DNA of 64,000 bases, taken from assembly GCA_963812675.1 (NCBI GenBank), contig CAWEWR010000007.1:620001-684000 (forward strand). The letters are read 5' to 3'. The notes beneath the pieces are model-generated. The model did no database searches, was not told where the DNA came from, and worked only from the letters and a program-made list of their open reading frames with translations. A program made the position numbers and the translations under genes. Source of the DNA: AP-15 sp963812675. GTDB taxonomy: Bacteria > Pseudomonadota > Alphaproteobacteria > ATCC43930 > CGMCC-115725. Numbering within the stretch: the stretch's first letter is position 1; every line of letters starts with the position of its first letter. Shown piece after piece: positions 49,074-56,118 of this stretch.

Positions 49074-50119
49074 CGGGCAATCGCTTCCGCAACGGCGGGT
49101 TCATTGGTGCGGGCGACCAGCTCGGCCAACACCCGTCGCGCGACACCCGAGTCGATCGACCTCGCTGCGAGCTCGATGCCCGCTTCGACGGTTGGCACTC
49201 GGCCGGCGACGAGCAGCGCGGCGCCGCTGTTCAACAGCACAATATCGCGCAACGGTCCGCCGACGCCAGCCAGCAGGTCCCGCATCAGACCGGCATTGTG
49301 CTCCGGCTCGCCGCCGCGAATGTCTTCGAGCCGTGCTCTCGGCAGCCCGAAATCCTCCGGAACGACCTCGAACATCTGGACCTGCCCGTCCTCGAACGCG
49401 GCGACCGTCGTCGCACCTGCGGTGGTCAGCTCGTCGAGGCCGTCGCCGTGCACGACCCAGGCGTGTTCGGCGCCGAGCCGCCCGAGCACCTCGGCCATCG
49501 GCCGCACCCACTCGGGCGCAAACACGCCGACGAGCTGGCGGCGTGCCATTGCCGGGCTGGATAACGGCCCGAGCAAGTTGAAGATCGTCCGCGTGCCGAG
49601 CTCGACCCGGGTGGGCGCGACATGACGGGTGGCGCTGTGGTGGCGCGGCGCCATCAAAAAGCCGAGACCGACTTCCCACAGACACTGCCGCACGATGGCA
49701 AGGTCCGCGTCGATATTGACGCCGAGCGCGGTCAGCACATCCGCCGATCCCGATTTCGAGGAGAGCGCGCGATTGCCGTGCTTGGCGACCGGCACGCCGC
49801 AGCCCGCCACCACCAACGCGCTGGCGGTCGAGATATTAAAGCTGCCGGAAGAATCCCCGCCGGTGCCGCAGGTGTCGATCGTGCCGGGCGGCGCGTCGAT
49901 CGCCACGGCTTTGGCCCGCATGATCCGCGCCGCGCCGGTGATCTCGTCGACGGTCTCGCCGCGCACCCGCAATGCCATCAGAAAGGCGCCCATCTGCGAC
50001 GGCGTCGCGTCGCCGCTCATGATGATGTCGAACGCCGCCTCGGCCTCGCCCTCGCTGAGGCTGCGCCCCTGCGCGACATGCGCGAGCAGCGCCTTGAGGT
50101 CGGCTGTGTCACCGGTCAT
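49070..50119 (-). CDS. trpD: Anthranilate phosphoribosyltransferase
   Basis: A 349-residue enzyme with 'IDTCGTGGDSSGSFNISTAS' (PRPP-binding glycine-rich loop), 'VAKHGNRALSSKSGSADVLT' and 'RTIFNLLGPLSSPAMARRQL'. It transfers the phosphoribosyl group to anthranilate, the second tryptophan-specific step. ATG 50117-50119 with AGGACG upstream is chosen; the extension to 50155 is unsupported. It is first in the run trpD-trpC-moaC-moeA. trpE and trpG, often upstream, are not in the window; a toxin-antitoxin pair lies there instead. Confidence 0.92.
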   Translation of the reverse strand: MTGDTADLKALLAHVAQGRSLSEGEAEAAFDIIMSGDATPSQMGAFLMALRVRGETVDEITGAARIMRAKAVAIDAPPGTIDTCGTGGDSSGSFNISTASALVVAGCGVPVAKHGNRALSSKSGSADVLTALGVNIDADLAIVRQCLWEVGLGFLMAPRHHSATRHVAPTRVELGTRTIFNLLGPLSSPAMARRQLVGVFAPEWVRPMAEVLGRLGAEHAWVVHGDGLDELTTAGATTVAAFEDGQVQMFEVVPEDFGLPRARLEDIRGGEPEHNAGLMRDLLAGVGGPLRDIVLLNSGAALLVAGRVPTVEAGIELAARSIDSGVARRVLAELVARTNEPAVAEAIAR

Positions 50120-50274
50120 GCAGCGTCCTGTCACGGTATTCGGCTCTGTCCGCAAAGCCCACTATATCAGCCTGTGGACGCATCTCGCACGAGCCGAGCG
50201 CGCCTTGTCAAACCCCGCGCCGGCCAGTACCTATCCAGTAGGCTCGAAGGGCTTGTAAGCACTAGGAGTACAAC

Positions 50275-50529
50275 ATGCCCAAGGCGACGGTGCGCCGCGG
50301 CAAACTGACCATTCCGCTCTCAGACGATGTCCGGGAGAAACTCGATGTGCATGACGGCGACGAGCTTGAAGTGACAAGCGAGGGCGGTCGGATTGTGCTG
50401 ACGCCTGTGGCGGTAGAACCTCTGCCGGGCGAGCTCGAGGCGCTTGACGAGGCGGAACAGGAATTCGCGGAGGGAAAAACCCGCAGCCTCGACGATATCC
50501 TTGATGGATTGGGACGTAAGGTTAAGTAG
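50275..50529 (+). CDS. AbrB/MazE-like antitoxin, pair 3
   Basis: An 84-residue protein. 'MPKATVRRGKLTIPLSDDVR' and 'EKLDVHDGDELEVTSEGGRI' are the swapped-hairpin AbrB DNA-binding domain, followed by an acidic tail ('ELEALDEAEQEFAEGK') that should wrap the toxin. AGGAG precedes the ATG. The toxin gene starts inside its last codons. Confidence 0.85.
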   Translation: MPKATVRRGKLTIPLSDDVREKLDVHDGDELEVTSEGGRIVLTPVAVEPLPGELEALDEAEQEFAEGKTRSLDDILDGLGRKVK

Positions 50530-50764
50530 CCGAGCCGAACGAGCCCTCGAGCGGATACCGGCTCGCGATCGGGACCGGATCCAGGCCGCTCTGCTTCAGA
50601 TGAAACGTGAACCCTACAGCGGGGATACCAAGCCGCTCCGAGGCAGGCATCAGGGAGCATTTCGGCGGCGCGTCGGATCGTGGCGCATCATTTTCGCGGT
50701 GAAGATCGAGATCCGGACGGTGCTCGTCGCCGACATTACACGACGCACTTCGTCCACCTACTGA
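50504..50764 (+). CDS. RelE/ParE-superfamily toxin, pair 3
   Basis: An 86-residue protein with 'VRLSSRAERALERIPARDRD', 'YSGDTKPLRGRHQGAFRRRV' and 'GSWRIIFAVKIEIRTVLVAD', the helix pair and beta-sheet of RelE-type toxins, including the basic residues used in mRNA cleavage on the ribosome. ATG 50504 overlaps the antitoxin gene by 26 nt, giving coupled translation. The C-terminus is a little longer than usual. Confidence 0.82.
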   Translation: MDWDVRLSSRAERALERIPARDRDRIQAALLQMKREPYSGDTKPLRGRHQGAFRRRVGSWRIIFAVKIEIRTVLVADITRRTSSTY

Positions 50765-50865
50765 ACCGGCCGAATTGGATTTCGCATCTCGATCGGAGCC
50801 CGCCTTGCGAAAGCCGAAGCTGGGCCGTACCTATCCTTAATCACCGAAGCCGAGGGAGGTGCGCG

Positions 50866-52323
50866 ATGGAACTGAAGGATCCGAAGCTGTTCCGCCAGCA
50901 ATGCTACGTCAATGGCGAATGGGTCGACGCGTTGAACCGGGGCACGATCCCGGTCACCAACCCGGCGACCGGCGAGACCTTGGGCACCGTGCCCAGGATG
51001 GGCGCGGAGGAGACCCGCCAGGCGATCGAGGCGGCCGACCGCGCTTTGCCCGGCTGGCGTGCCAGGACCGCCAAGGAGCGGGCGCAGGTATTGCGCAAAT
51101 GGTTCGACCTGATGATGGCGAACCAGGAGGATCTCGCGACCCTGATGACCGCCGAGCAGGGCAAGCCCCTCGCCGAGTCGAAGGGCGAGATCGCCTATGC
51201 CGCCGCCTTCATCGAATGGTTCGGCGAGGAGGGCAAGCGCGTCTATGGCGACACGATCCCGGCGCACGCCTCCGACAAGCGCATCGTCGTGACCAAGGAG
51301 CCGATCGGCGTCACCGCCGCGATCACGCCGTGGAATTTCCCGGCGGCGATGATCACCCGCAAATGCGGTCCGGCCTTGGCCGCGGGCTGCACGATGGTGT
51401 TGAAACCGGCGACCGCGACCCCCCTTTCGGCCTTGGCCTTGTGCGAGCTGGCCGAGCGCGCCGGCGTGCCTAAGGGCGTGTTTTCCTGCGTGACCGGCGG
51501 CTCGAAGGAGATCGGCGGCGAGATGACCTCGAACCCGATCGTCCGCAAATTGACCTTCACCGGCTCGACCGAGGTCGGCAAATTGCTGATGGAGCAGTGC
51601 GCCGGCACAGTCAAGAAATTGTCGCTCGAATTGGGCGGCAACGCACCGTTCATCGTCTTTGACGACGCCGATATCGAGGCCGCGGTCAAGGGCGCGATCG
51701 CCTCGAAATATAGGAACGCCGGCCAGACCTGCGTCTGCGCCAACCGGATTTTGGTGCAGGACGGCGTCTATGACGCCTTCACCAAGCGCCTCGCCGAGAC
51801 CGCCGGCGCAATGAAGGTCGCCGACGGGTTCGAGCCCGGCGCGGTGATCGGCCCGCTGATCGACATGAAGGCGGTCGAGAAGGTCGAGGCGCACATCGCC
51901 GACGCGGTCAGGAAGGGCGCCAAGGTCGTCACCGGCGGCAAGCGCGCCGCGCAGGGCGGCAGCTTCTTCGAGCCGACCGTGCTGATCGATGTGACGACCG
52001 ACATGGTCATCACCAAGGAGGAGACCTTCGGCCCGGTCGCCCCGCTCTACCGCTTCAAGACCGACGCGGAGGCCATCAAAATGGCCAACGACACCGAATT
52101 CGGCCTCGCGGCCTATTTCTACAGCCGCGACATCGGCCGCATCTGGCGCGTCGCCGAGGCGCTCGAATACGGCATCGTCGGCATCAACGAGGGCATCATC
52201 TCGACCGAGATCGCCCCCTTCGGCGGCATGAAGGAGAGCGGCATCGGCCGCGAGGGCTCGAAATACGGCATCGAGGAATTCCTCGAAGTCAAATACCTCT
52301 GCATGGGCGGCATCGACCGTTAA
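50866..52323 (+). CDS. gabD: NAD(P)-dependent succinate-semialdehyde dehydrogenase
   Basis: A 485-residue aldehyde dehydrogenase: 'TPWNFPAAMITRKCGPALAA' (cofactor binding), 'KLTFTGSTEVGKLLMEQCAG', catalytic Glu in 'LSLELGGNAPFIVFDDAD' and catalytic Cys in 'RNAGQTCVCANRILVQDGV'. The extra 'CVC' cysteine and length fit GabD of the GABA-degradation route, oxidising succinate semialdehyde to succinate. ATG 50866 has GGGAGG upstream. Two decayed partial copies of this gene follow at 52993 and 54351. No gabT is present. Confidence 0.9.
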   Translation: MELKDPKLFRQQCYVNGEWVDALNRGTIPVTNPATGETLGTVPRMGAEETRQAIEAADRALPGWRARTAKERAQVLRKWFDLMMANQEDLATLMTAEQGKPLAESKGEIAYAAAFIEWFGEEGKRVYGDTIPAHASDKRIVVTKEPIGVTAAITPWNFPAAMITRKCGPALAAGCTMVLKPATATPLSALALCELAERAGVPKGVFSCVTGGSKEIGGEMTSNPIVRKLTFTGSTEVGKLLMEQCAGTVKKLSLELGGNAPFIVFDDADIEAAVKGAIASKYRNAGQTCVCANRILVQDGVYDAFTKRLAETAGAMKVADGFEPGAVIGPLIDMKAVEKVEAHIADAVRKGAKVVTGGKRAAQGGSFFEPTVLIDVTTDMVITKEETFGPVAPLYRFKTDAEAIKMANDTEFGLAAYFYSRDIGRIWRVAEALEYGIVGINEGIISTEIAPFGGMKESGIGREGSKYGIEEFLEVKYLCMGGIDR

Positions 52324-52343
52324 AGGATCGTCGGATGAGGCCT

Positions 52344-52424
52344 GGTAGGGTGGGTAGAGCGTGAGCGAAACCCACCTTTCCGGCCCCGATGGCGATGGGT
52401 TTCGCTGCGCTCGACCCATCCTAC
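52344..52424. repeat. Inverted pair of REP sequences
   Basis: GTAGGGTGGGTAGAGCGTGA at 52344 onwards (to 52375) and, inverted, GATGGGTTTCGCTGCGCTCG at 52394-52424 ending CATCCTAC. Both are close to the REP sequences flanking the RAYT pseudogene at 4702 and 5293, so the transposase once acted (or its relatives act) here too. The pair follows gabD and precedes a toxin-antitoxin pair. Confidence 0.85.
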
Positions 52425-52458
52425 ACCAGTGCTATAGAAAATCTAATGGAAGGGTCCC

Positions 52459-52683
52459 ATGACCAAAGATCAGGTAAAGGCGGTATTGGACCGGGTCCCG
52501 ACCTGGCCGGCGGACCGGCAACAGGAGTTGGCGGAGGTTGCGCTCGAAATCGAGGCAGAACTCGCCGGCGCCGGATACGACGCGACACCGGACGAATTGG
52601 CCGCGATTGACGAAGGGCTTACGGGGGAAGCTGCGAGCGAAGCGGAAATCAAGGCGGCCTTCGCCGTGTTCCGGCCGAAGTGA
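52459..52683 (+). CDS. Antitoxin-like protein of ParE pair 4
   Basis: A 74-residue acidic, helical protein ('PTWPADRQQELAEVALEIEA', 'DELAAIDEGLTGEAASEAEI'). It has no DNA-binding fold I can name, but it directly precedes and overlaps a ParE-like toxin gene by four bases, and small acidic partners of this kind are common for ParE toxins. AAGGG lies before the ATG. Confidence 0.72.
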   Translation: MTKDQVKAVLDRVPTWPADRQQELAEVALEIEAELAGAGYDATPDELAAIDEGLTGEAASEAEIKAAFAVFRPK

Positions 52684-52964
52684 GGATCGAATATTCGAAG
52701 CGGGCCATCGACGATCTACGACAAATTGCTGTTTATTACGCTCGCTCCGGTAACTCCGCTCTCGCAGAAGCCATTGCAGCGCGCATACGAGAAGTTGTCG
52801 CGCGTATCGCCGAGTTGCCACTGAGCGGACGACCCCTCGTTCAGAGGCGGGGTGTTCGCGTCGCTCTCCTTGTTAACTATCGCTTCAAAATCTTCTACCG
52901 GGCGGCCGGAGACACGATCCGGATCGTACACATCCGCCACACCTCCCGGCGGCCATATGACTGA
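52680..52964 (+). CDS. ParE/RelE-family toxin, pair 4
   Basis: A 94-residue protein: 'MRIEYSKRAIDDLRQIAVYY', 'IAELPLSGRPLVQRRGVRVA' and 'YRFKIFYRAAGDTIRIVHIR', a canonical ParE-type toxin including the terminal 'HIRHTSRRP'. ParE toxins poison DNA gyrase and RelE relatives cleave mRNA; which applies is not clear. It starts at GTG 52680, overlapping the antitoxin stop. Confidence 0.85.
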   Translation: MRIEYSKRAIDDLRQIAVYYARSGNSALAEAIAARIREVVARIAELPLSGRPLVQRRGVRVALLVNYRFKIFYRAAGDTIRIVHIRHTSRRPYD

Positions 52965-52992
52965 GATTCGGATGACGGCGTCTCGAAATCGT

Positions 52993-53196
52993 GACATCGG
53001 CCGCATCCGGCGCGTCGCCGAGGCGCTCGAATACGGGATCGCCGGCATCAACGAGGGCATCATCCGGACCGAGATCGGCCCCTTTGGCGGCATGAAGGAA
53101 AGCGGCACCGACCCATCTAAAGGGATCACTCGGGCTCGAAATATGGCATCGAGGAGTTCCTCGAAGTCCCTCTGCTTGGCCGGCATCGACCGGTAA
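52993..53196 (+). pseudogene. Decayed 3' fragment of gabD, copy A
   Basis: About 200 nt closely matching 52128-52323 of gabD ('RVAEALEYGIAGINEGIIRT', 'GPFGGMKESG'), then frameshifted, ending with the same 'AGIDR' and TAA. It follows the ParE gene and lacks the first 420 codons. It shows that part of gabD was duplicated around the toxin-antitoxin pair. Confidence 0.82.
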
Positions 53197-53293
53197 CCCA
53201 GGGATCGCATTCGGCCAGTAGGGATCTCTGCGCTCTCATCTCCCGTTTGCGTGTCCGCGTCCTACCGATGTTGGGAAGTCTCGCCGAGCCGCT

Positions 53294-54283
53294 TCATTCG
53301 ATCACCACGTCGGCTCGGGCAAGCAGAATGGGTGGAAACGTCAATGCGATCGCCTTCGCGGCCTTTTGGTTTAGGACCAGCTCGTACCGGGTTGGAACTT
53401 CGACTGGCAAATCGGCGGGACTTGCCCCGCTCAGGATCTTGTCAACCAGTGCCGATGAACGCCGGTAGACGCCGGGCAAACTGGTGCCGTAGGACATCAA
53501 GCCACCAGCCTCAACGAACTGACGGAAGCCATAGACTGCGGGCAGTCGCTCCTTTACGGCTGCGGCAGCCACCTCGGGGCGATGCGAATTGAACAGGGGG
53601 CTCTGACTGACGAAGAGTGCCTGCGCGCCGACGCCGCTAGCTGCCGAGAACGCCGCGGCGAGATCGGCGGCCTCGCGCACCTCGATGAAGCGAAGGGACA
53701 CACCTAACGTCTGCGCGGAGGGCGGCAGCAGCTTTAGCGCGATATCGTCGGTCGGGTCGCCGGGGTTCACCATGACTGCAACGTGCGTGATGCCAGGCAC
53801 TGCGTCCGCGAGGAGTTGAAGGCGTTTGCCGACCAGCGATCCGTCCCCGTACATCCAGGTCCCGGTGATATTCCCGCCAGGCCGAGCAATGCTTTTGACC
53901 AATCCGAGAGCGACCGGGTCTTGGATAACGCCAGTCATGATAATCGGAATCGTCGATGTCGCATTGTGGACGGCAAGAATGCCAGCCTCGGACCCAGTAA
54001 GGATCACGGCAGGCTTGAGGGACACCAACTCCGCGGCTTGTTCGACCATGAGAGCAGGCACTCCATTTCCATATCGGATCTCCAGCGCGAAATTCTTGCC
54101 TTCGATGTATCCGAGCTCGCGGAACCCCGCCCGCAACGCCTCGATGTTGGCCGCCGCGGCGTCCGACGAAAGGGGCGACAAGACGGCCACCAGCGGAGGT
54201 CGCGATTCTTGCTGGCCGCGGGCTGTGAGCGGCAATGCAGCCGCGGCGCCGCCGAGTAAGGTTATGAGCTCCCGCCGTCTCAT
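53294..54283 (-). CDS. ABC transporter substrate-binding protein (PF04392 / TrpX-like)
   Basis: A 329-residue exported protein. The leader 'MRRRELITLLGGAAAALPLT' with 'ARGQQ' is the familiar Tat/Sec-type signal of this family in Rhizobiales and Rhodospirillales. The mature part has 'PLVAVLSPLSSDAAAANIEA', 'AVILTGSEAGILAVHNATST', 'GLVKSIARPGGNITGTWMYG' and 'GGLMSYGTSLPGVYRRSSAL', typical of ABC_sub_bind proteins that carry small ligands to a permease. No permease or ATPase gene is adjacent. ATG 54281-54283 has GGAGGAAA upstream. It lies between the two gabD fragments on the opposite strand. Confidence 0.87.
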   Translation of the reverse strand: MRRRELITLLGGAAAALPLTARGQQESRPPLVAVLSPLSSDAAAANIEALRAGFRELGYIEGKNFALEIRYGNGVPALMVEQAAELVSLKPAVILTGSEAGILAVHNATSTIPIIMTGVIQDPVALGLVKSIARPGGNITGTWMYGDGSLVGKRLQLLADAVPGITHVAVMVNPGDPTDDIALKLLPPSAQTLGVSLRFIEVREAADLAAAFSAASGVGAQALFVSQSPLFNSHRPEVAAAAVKERLPAVYGFRQFVEAGGLMSYGTSLPGVYRRSSALVDKILSGASPADLPVEVPTRYELVLNQKAAKAIALTFPPILLARADVVIE

Positions 54284-54350
54284 ACTTTCCTCCAGGATCG
54301 AGGACAGATCCAATGCACCAACACTTAGCACATTGGCCCACGGAACTGCA

Positions 54351-54789
54351 ATTCGGACCTTTAATCGACATGAAGGCGGTCGAGAAGGTCGAGGCGCACA
54401 TCGCCGACGCCGTCAAGAAAGGCGCCAAGGTCGTCGCTGGCGGCGAGCGCGCCGCCCCCATCAACTTAGAGGTTGGGCGGCAGCTTCTTCGAGCCGACGG
54501 TGCTGACCGATGTGACGACCGACATGGTCATCACCAAGGAGGAGACCTTCGGCCCCGTCGCCCCGCTCTACCGCTTCAAGACACACATCGAGGCCATCGA
54601 GACAGCCAGCGAGCCCCCACCCTGCCCTCCCCCGCCCGCGGGGGAGGGTTAGGGAGGGGGCCGCATCTGGCGCGTCGCCGAGGCGCTCGAATACGGCATC
54701 GTCGGCATCAACGAGGGCATCATCTCGCCCAAAGGCCCGCTGGCGAGATCGCGCCCTTCGCCGGCATTAAGGAAAGCGGCATCGGGTGA
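54351..54789 (+). pseudogene. Decayed internal/3' fragment of gabD, copy B, interrupted by a palindrome
   Basis: Matches gabD from 'LIDMKAVEKVEAHIADAVKK' through the 'VTTDMVITKEETFGPVAPLY' region (now in another frame), then breaks at a palindromic repeat (54614-54660) and resumes with 'RVAEALEYGIVGINEGIIS'. The part of gabD between codons for 'FKTDAEAIK' and 'GRIWRVAEAL' is replaced by the repeat. Several frameshifts are present; it ends with TGA 54787-54789. Confidence 0.8.
54614..54660. repeat. CCCTCCCCCGC palindrome inside gabD copy B
   Basis: CCCCCACCCTGCCCTCCCCC followed by GCCCGCGGGGGAGGGTTAGG and GAGGGGG. Same family as 48236-48281. It replaces about 55 bp of the ancestral gabD sequence, judging from the intact gene. 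Confidence 0.88.
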
Positions 54790-54841
54790 CCCGTCGTTCC
54801 ACGCCGTTGACATCATGATGCCTCGAGCAAATCATCAATAC

Positions 54842-55090
54842 ATGCGGACGACGCTTACCCTGGACGACGATGTCGCGGCCAAGCTCAAGGCGGAATCGCG
54901 GCGCGCCGGACGATCCTTTCGCGAGATCGTCAACGACGCGCTGCGCCGAGGGCTGGCGAGCCAGCGTGTCACCGCCCAGCGGCGGCCCTTCAAGATAACT
55001 ACCCGCGATCTGGGCGATCTGAAGCCGGGACTTTCTCTGGACAACCTCGCCGAGCTCATCGAGCGCGTCGACGGCCCGCTTTACCGTTGA
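54842..55090 (+). CDS. VapB-like ribbon-helix-helix antitoxin, pair 5
   Basis: An 82-residue protein: 'MRTTLTLDDDVAAKLKAESR' and 'RAGRSFREIVNDALRRGL' form a ribbon-helix-helix domain, and the tail ends 'NLAELIERVDGPLYR'. It precedes a PIN-domain toxin gene and overlaps it by four bases. ATG 54842 is chosen because the family begins with this strand; the frame's ATG at 54815 would add nine residues. Confidence 0.85.
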   Translation: MRTTLTLDDDVAAKLKAESRRAGRSFREIVNDALRRGLASQRVTAQRRPFKITTRDLGDLKPGLSLDNLAELIERVDGPLYR

Positions 55091-55524
55091 TCCTCGTCGA
55101 CGCGAACCTGCTGCTCTATGCCTACCATCCGAGAGCCGAGCAGCACGAGAAAAGCCGAGCCTGGCTGGAAGCCGTGCTGTCGGGACCTGATCTTGTCCGC
55201 TTCGCGTGGCTCACGCTGTGGGCTTTTCTGAGGATTACGACCCATCCCCCAGTATTCGAACGTCCGCTTTCCACGCCTGAGGCCGAAGCGGCGATCTCCT
55301 CCTGGCTCGCCCAGTCGGCCGCCGGCATTCTCGAGCCGGGCGAGCGGCACTGGGACATCCTGCGCGGCCTTGTGCACGACGGCCAGGCCGCCGGTCCGCT
55401 TGTCGTGGACGCGGTCCTCGCCGCGATCGCGCTCGAGCACGGCGCCACGGTTTGCACAACAGATCGGGACTTCTCGCGGTTCTCCGGGCTCAAGTGGACG
55501 AACCCTCTCGCAGCAAACGGTTGA
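55087..55524 (+). CDS. VapC-like PIN-domain ribonuclease toxin, pair 5
   Basis: A 145-residue PIN protein. Acidic metal ligands appear in 'MILVDANLLLYAYHPRAEQH', 'PLVVDAVLAAIALEHGATVC' and 'TTDRDFSRFSGLKWTNPLA', the four-acid active site of VapC. These toxins cleave specific tRNAs or rRNA. The start is TTG 55087, overlapping the antitoxin stop (TTGA), and is fixed by that overlap and by the family's first residues. Confidence 0.87.
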   Translation: MILVDANLLLYAYHPRAEQHEKSRAWLEAVLSGPDLVRFAWLTLWAFLRITTHPPVFERPLSTPEAEAAISSWLAQSAAGILEPGERHWDILRGLVHDGQAAGPLVVDAVLAAIALEHGATVCTTDRDFSRFSGLKWTNPLAANG

Positions 55525-55874
55525 CCGAATTCGAGCCACGGCTGTCATACACTCATGCGCGAGTGATGGTCGGGGCTCGGGAGCGGAAAGATCCCGAGCA
55601 GCGGGTTGAACCGGGTTAATGGGTGGCGAAGAAGCTCGCGGCATTTCCGCCTCAGCTTGGTAGGGCTCGGGTCAACCGATTATCGCGTACGCGATCGGTT
55701 TGGTGGTTGCGAGGATTGGGAGGCGGGGCGCCGGGTTGCAGCCATGGCTCTGACGCCAGCCGGCTGAGCTGGAGGAATTGTGTATTCAGCACTATAAAGT
55801 TGCCATAATCGCGTCGTATCGTTGCGAGATCGGCGGCCCGCGAGCGGGGCCTTTTGTTTTTGAAGGAGTTGGCG
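55525..55874. other. Intergenic region after VapC, with hairpins
   Basis: 350 nt with no supported gene. It holds a 14-bp perfect palindrome ATCGCGTACGCGAT at 55682-55695 within a longer imperfect hairpin (55675-55699), and a terminator at its end. The composition between 55760 and 55815 is AT-richer, so a promoter for the next short frame could lie there, but none is clear. Confidence 0.5.
55834..55861 (+). terminator. Rho-independent terminator-like hairpin
   Basis: GGCCCGC-GA-GCGGGGCC (one bulged base) followed by TTTTGTTTTT on the + strand. It ends 13 nt before a ribosome-site-preceded ATG, an arrangement compatible with attenuation of the following frame. Confidence 0.65.
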
Positions 55875-56069
55875 ATGCCTGATCTCGACCTGATAAAACA
55901 GGCGGAACAGGGGGTGCGCGATGGACGCGGGCGGTTTTTGCGGGTCAAGATGGCCAGCGACACCCCACCCTGCCCTCCTCCGCGCGCGGGGGAAGGGTTA
56001 GGGTGGGAGCTGCAAAGCTATGGTTTGGAGGCGAGATCGGGGGATCGGGTGATACTAGCGCATCGATAG
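55875..56069 (+). pseudogene. 5' fragment of a small protein gene, possibly DUF5681-like, truncated by a palindrome
   Basis: GAAGGAG precedes ATG 55875 and 'MPDLDLIKQAEQGVRDGRGR' then 'FLRVK', which looks like the start of DUF5681-type (phage-associated) proteins, whose next residues would be a GxSGNPAGR motif. Instead the frame enters a palindromic repeat ('DTPPCPPPRAGEGLGWE') and soon stops at 56067-56069. The family call is recall from a short stretch and weak; the truncation by the repeat is directly visible. Confidence 0.45.
55961..56009. repeat. CCCTCCTCCGC palindrome at a gene breakpoint
   Basis: CACCCCACCCTGCCCTCCTC followed by CGCGCGCGGGGGAAGGGTTA and GGGTGGGA. Same family as 48236-48281 and 54614-54660, with a few mismatches between the arms. 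Confidence 0.85.
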
Positions 56070-56118
56070 AGTGCTACGCCGGAAAAATACGGCCCGAAGC
56101 ACGCCTCTTCCGTCGCGT

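Noticed and set aside
50758..52419. 553-codon minus-strand frame antisense to gabD
   Set aside because: Composition typical of antisense GC-rich frames (Asp/Arg/Leu/His); gabD motifs are unambiguous on the + strand.
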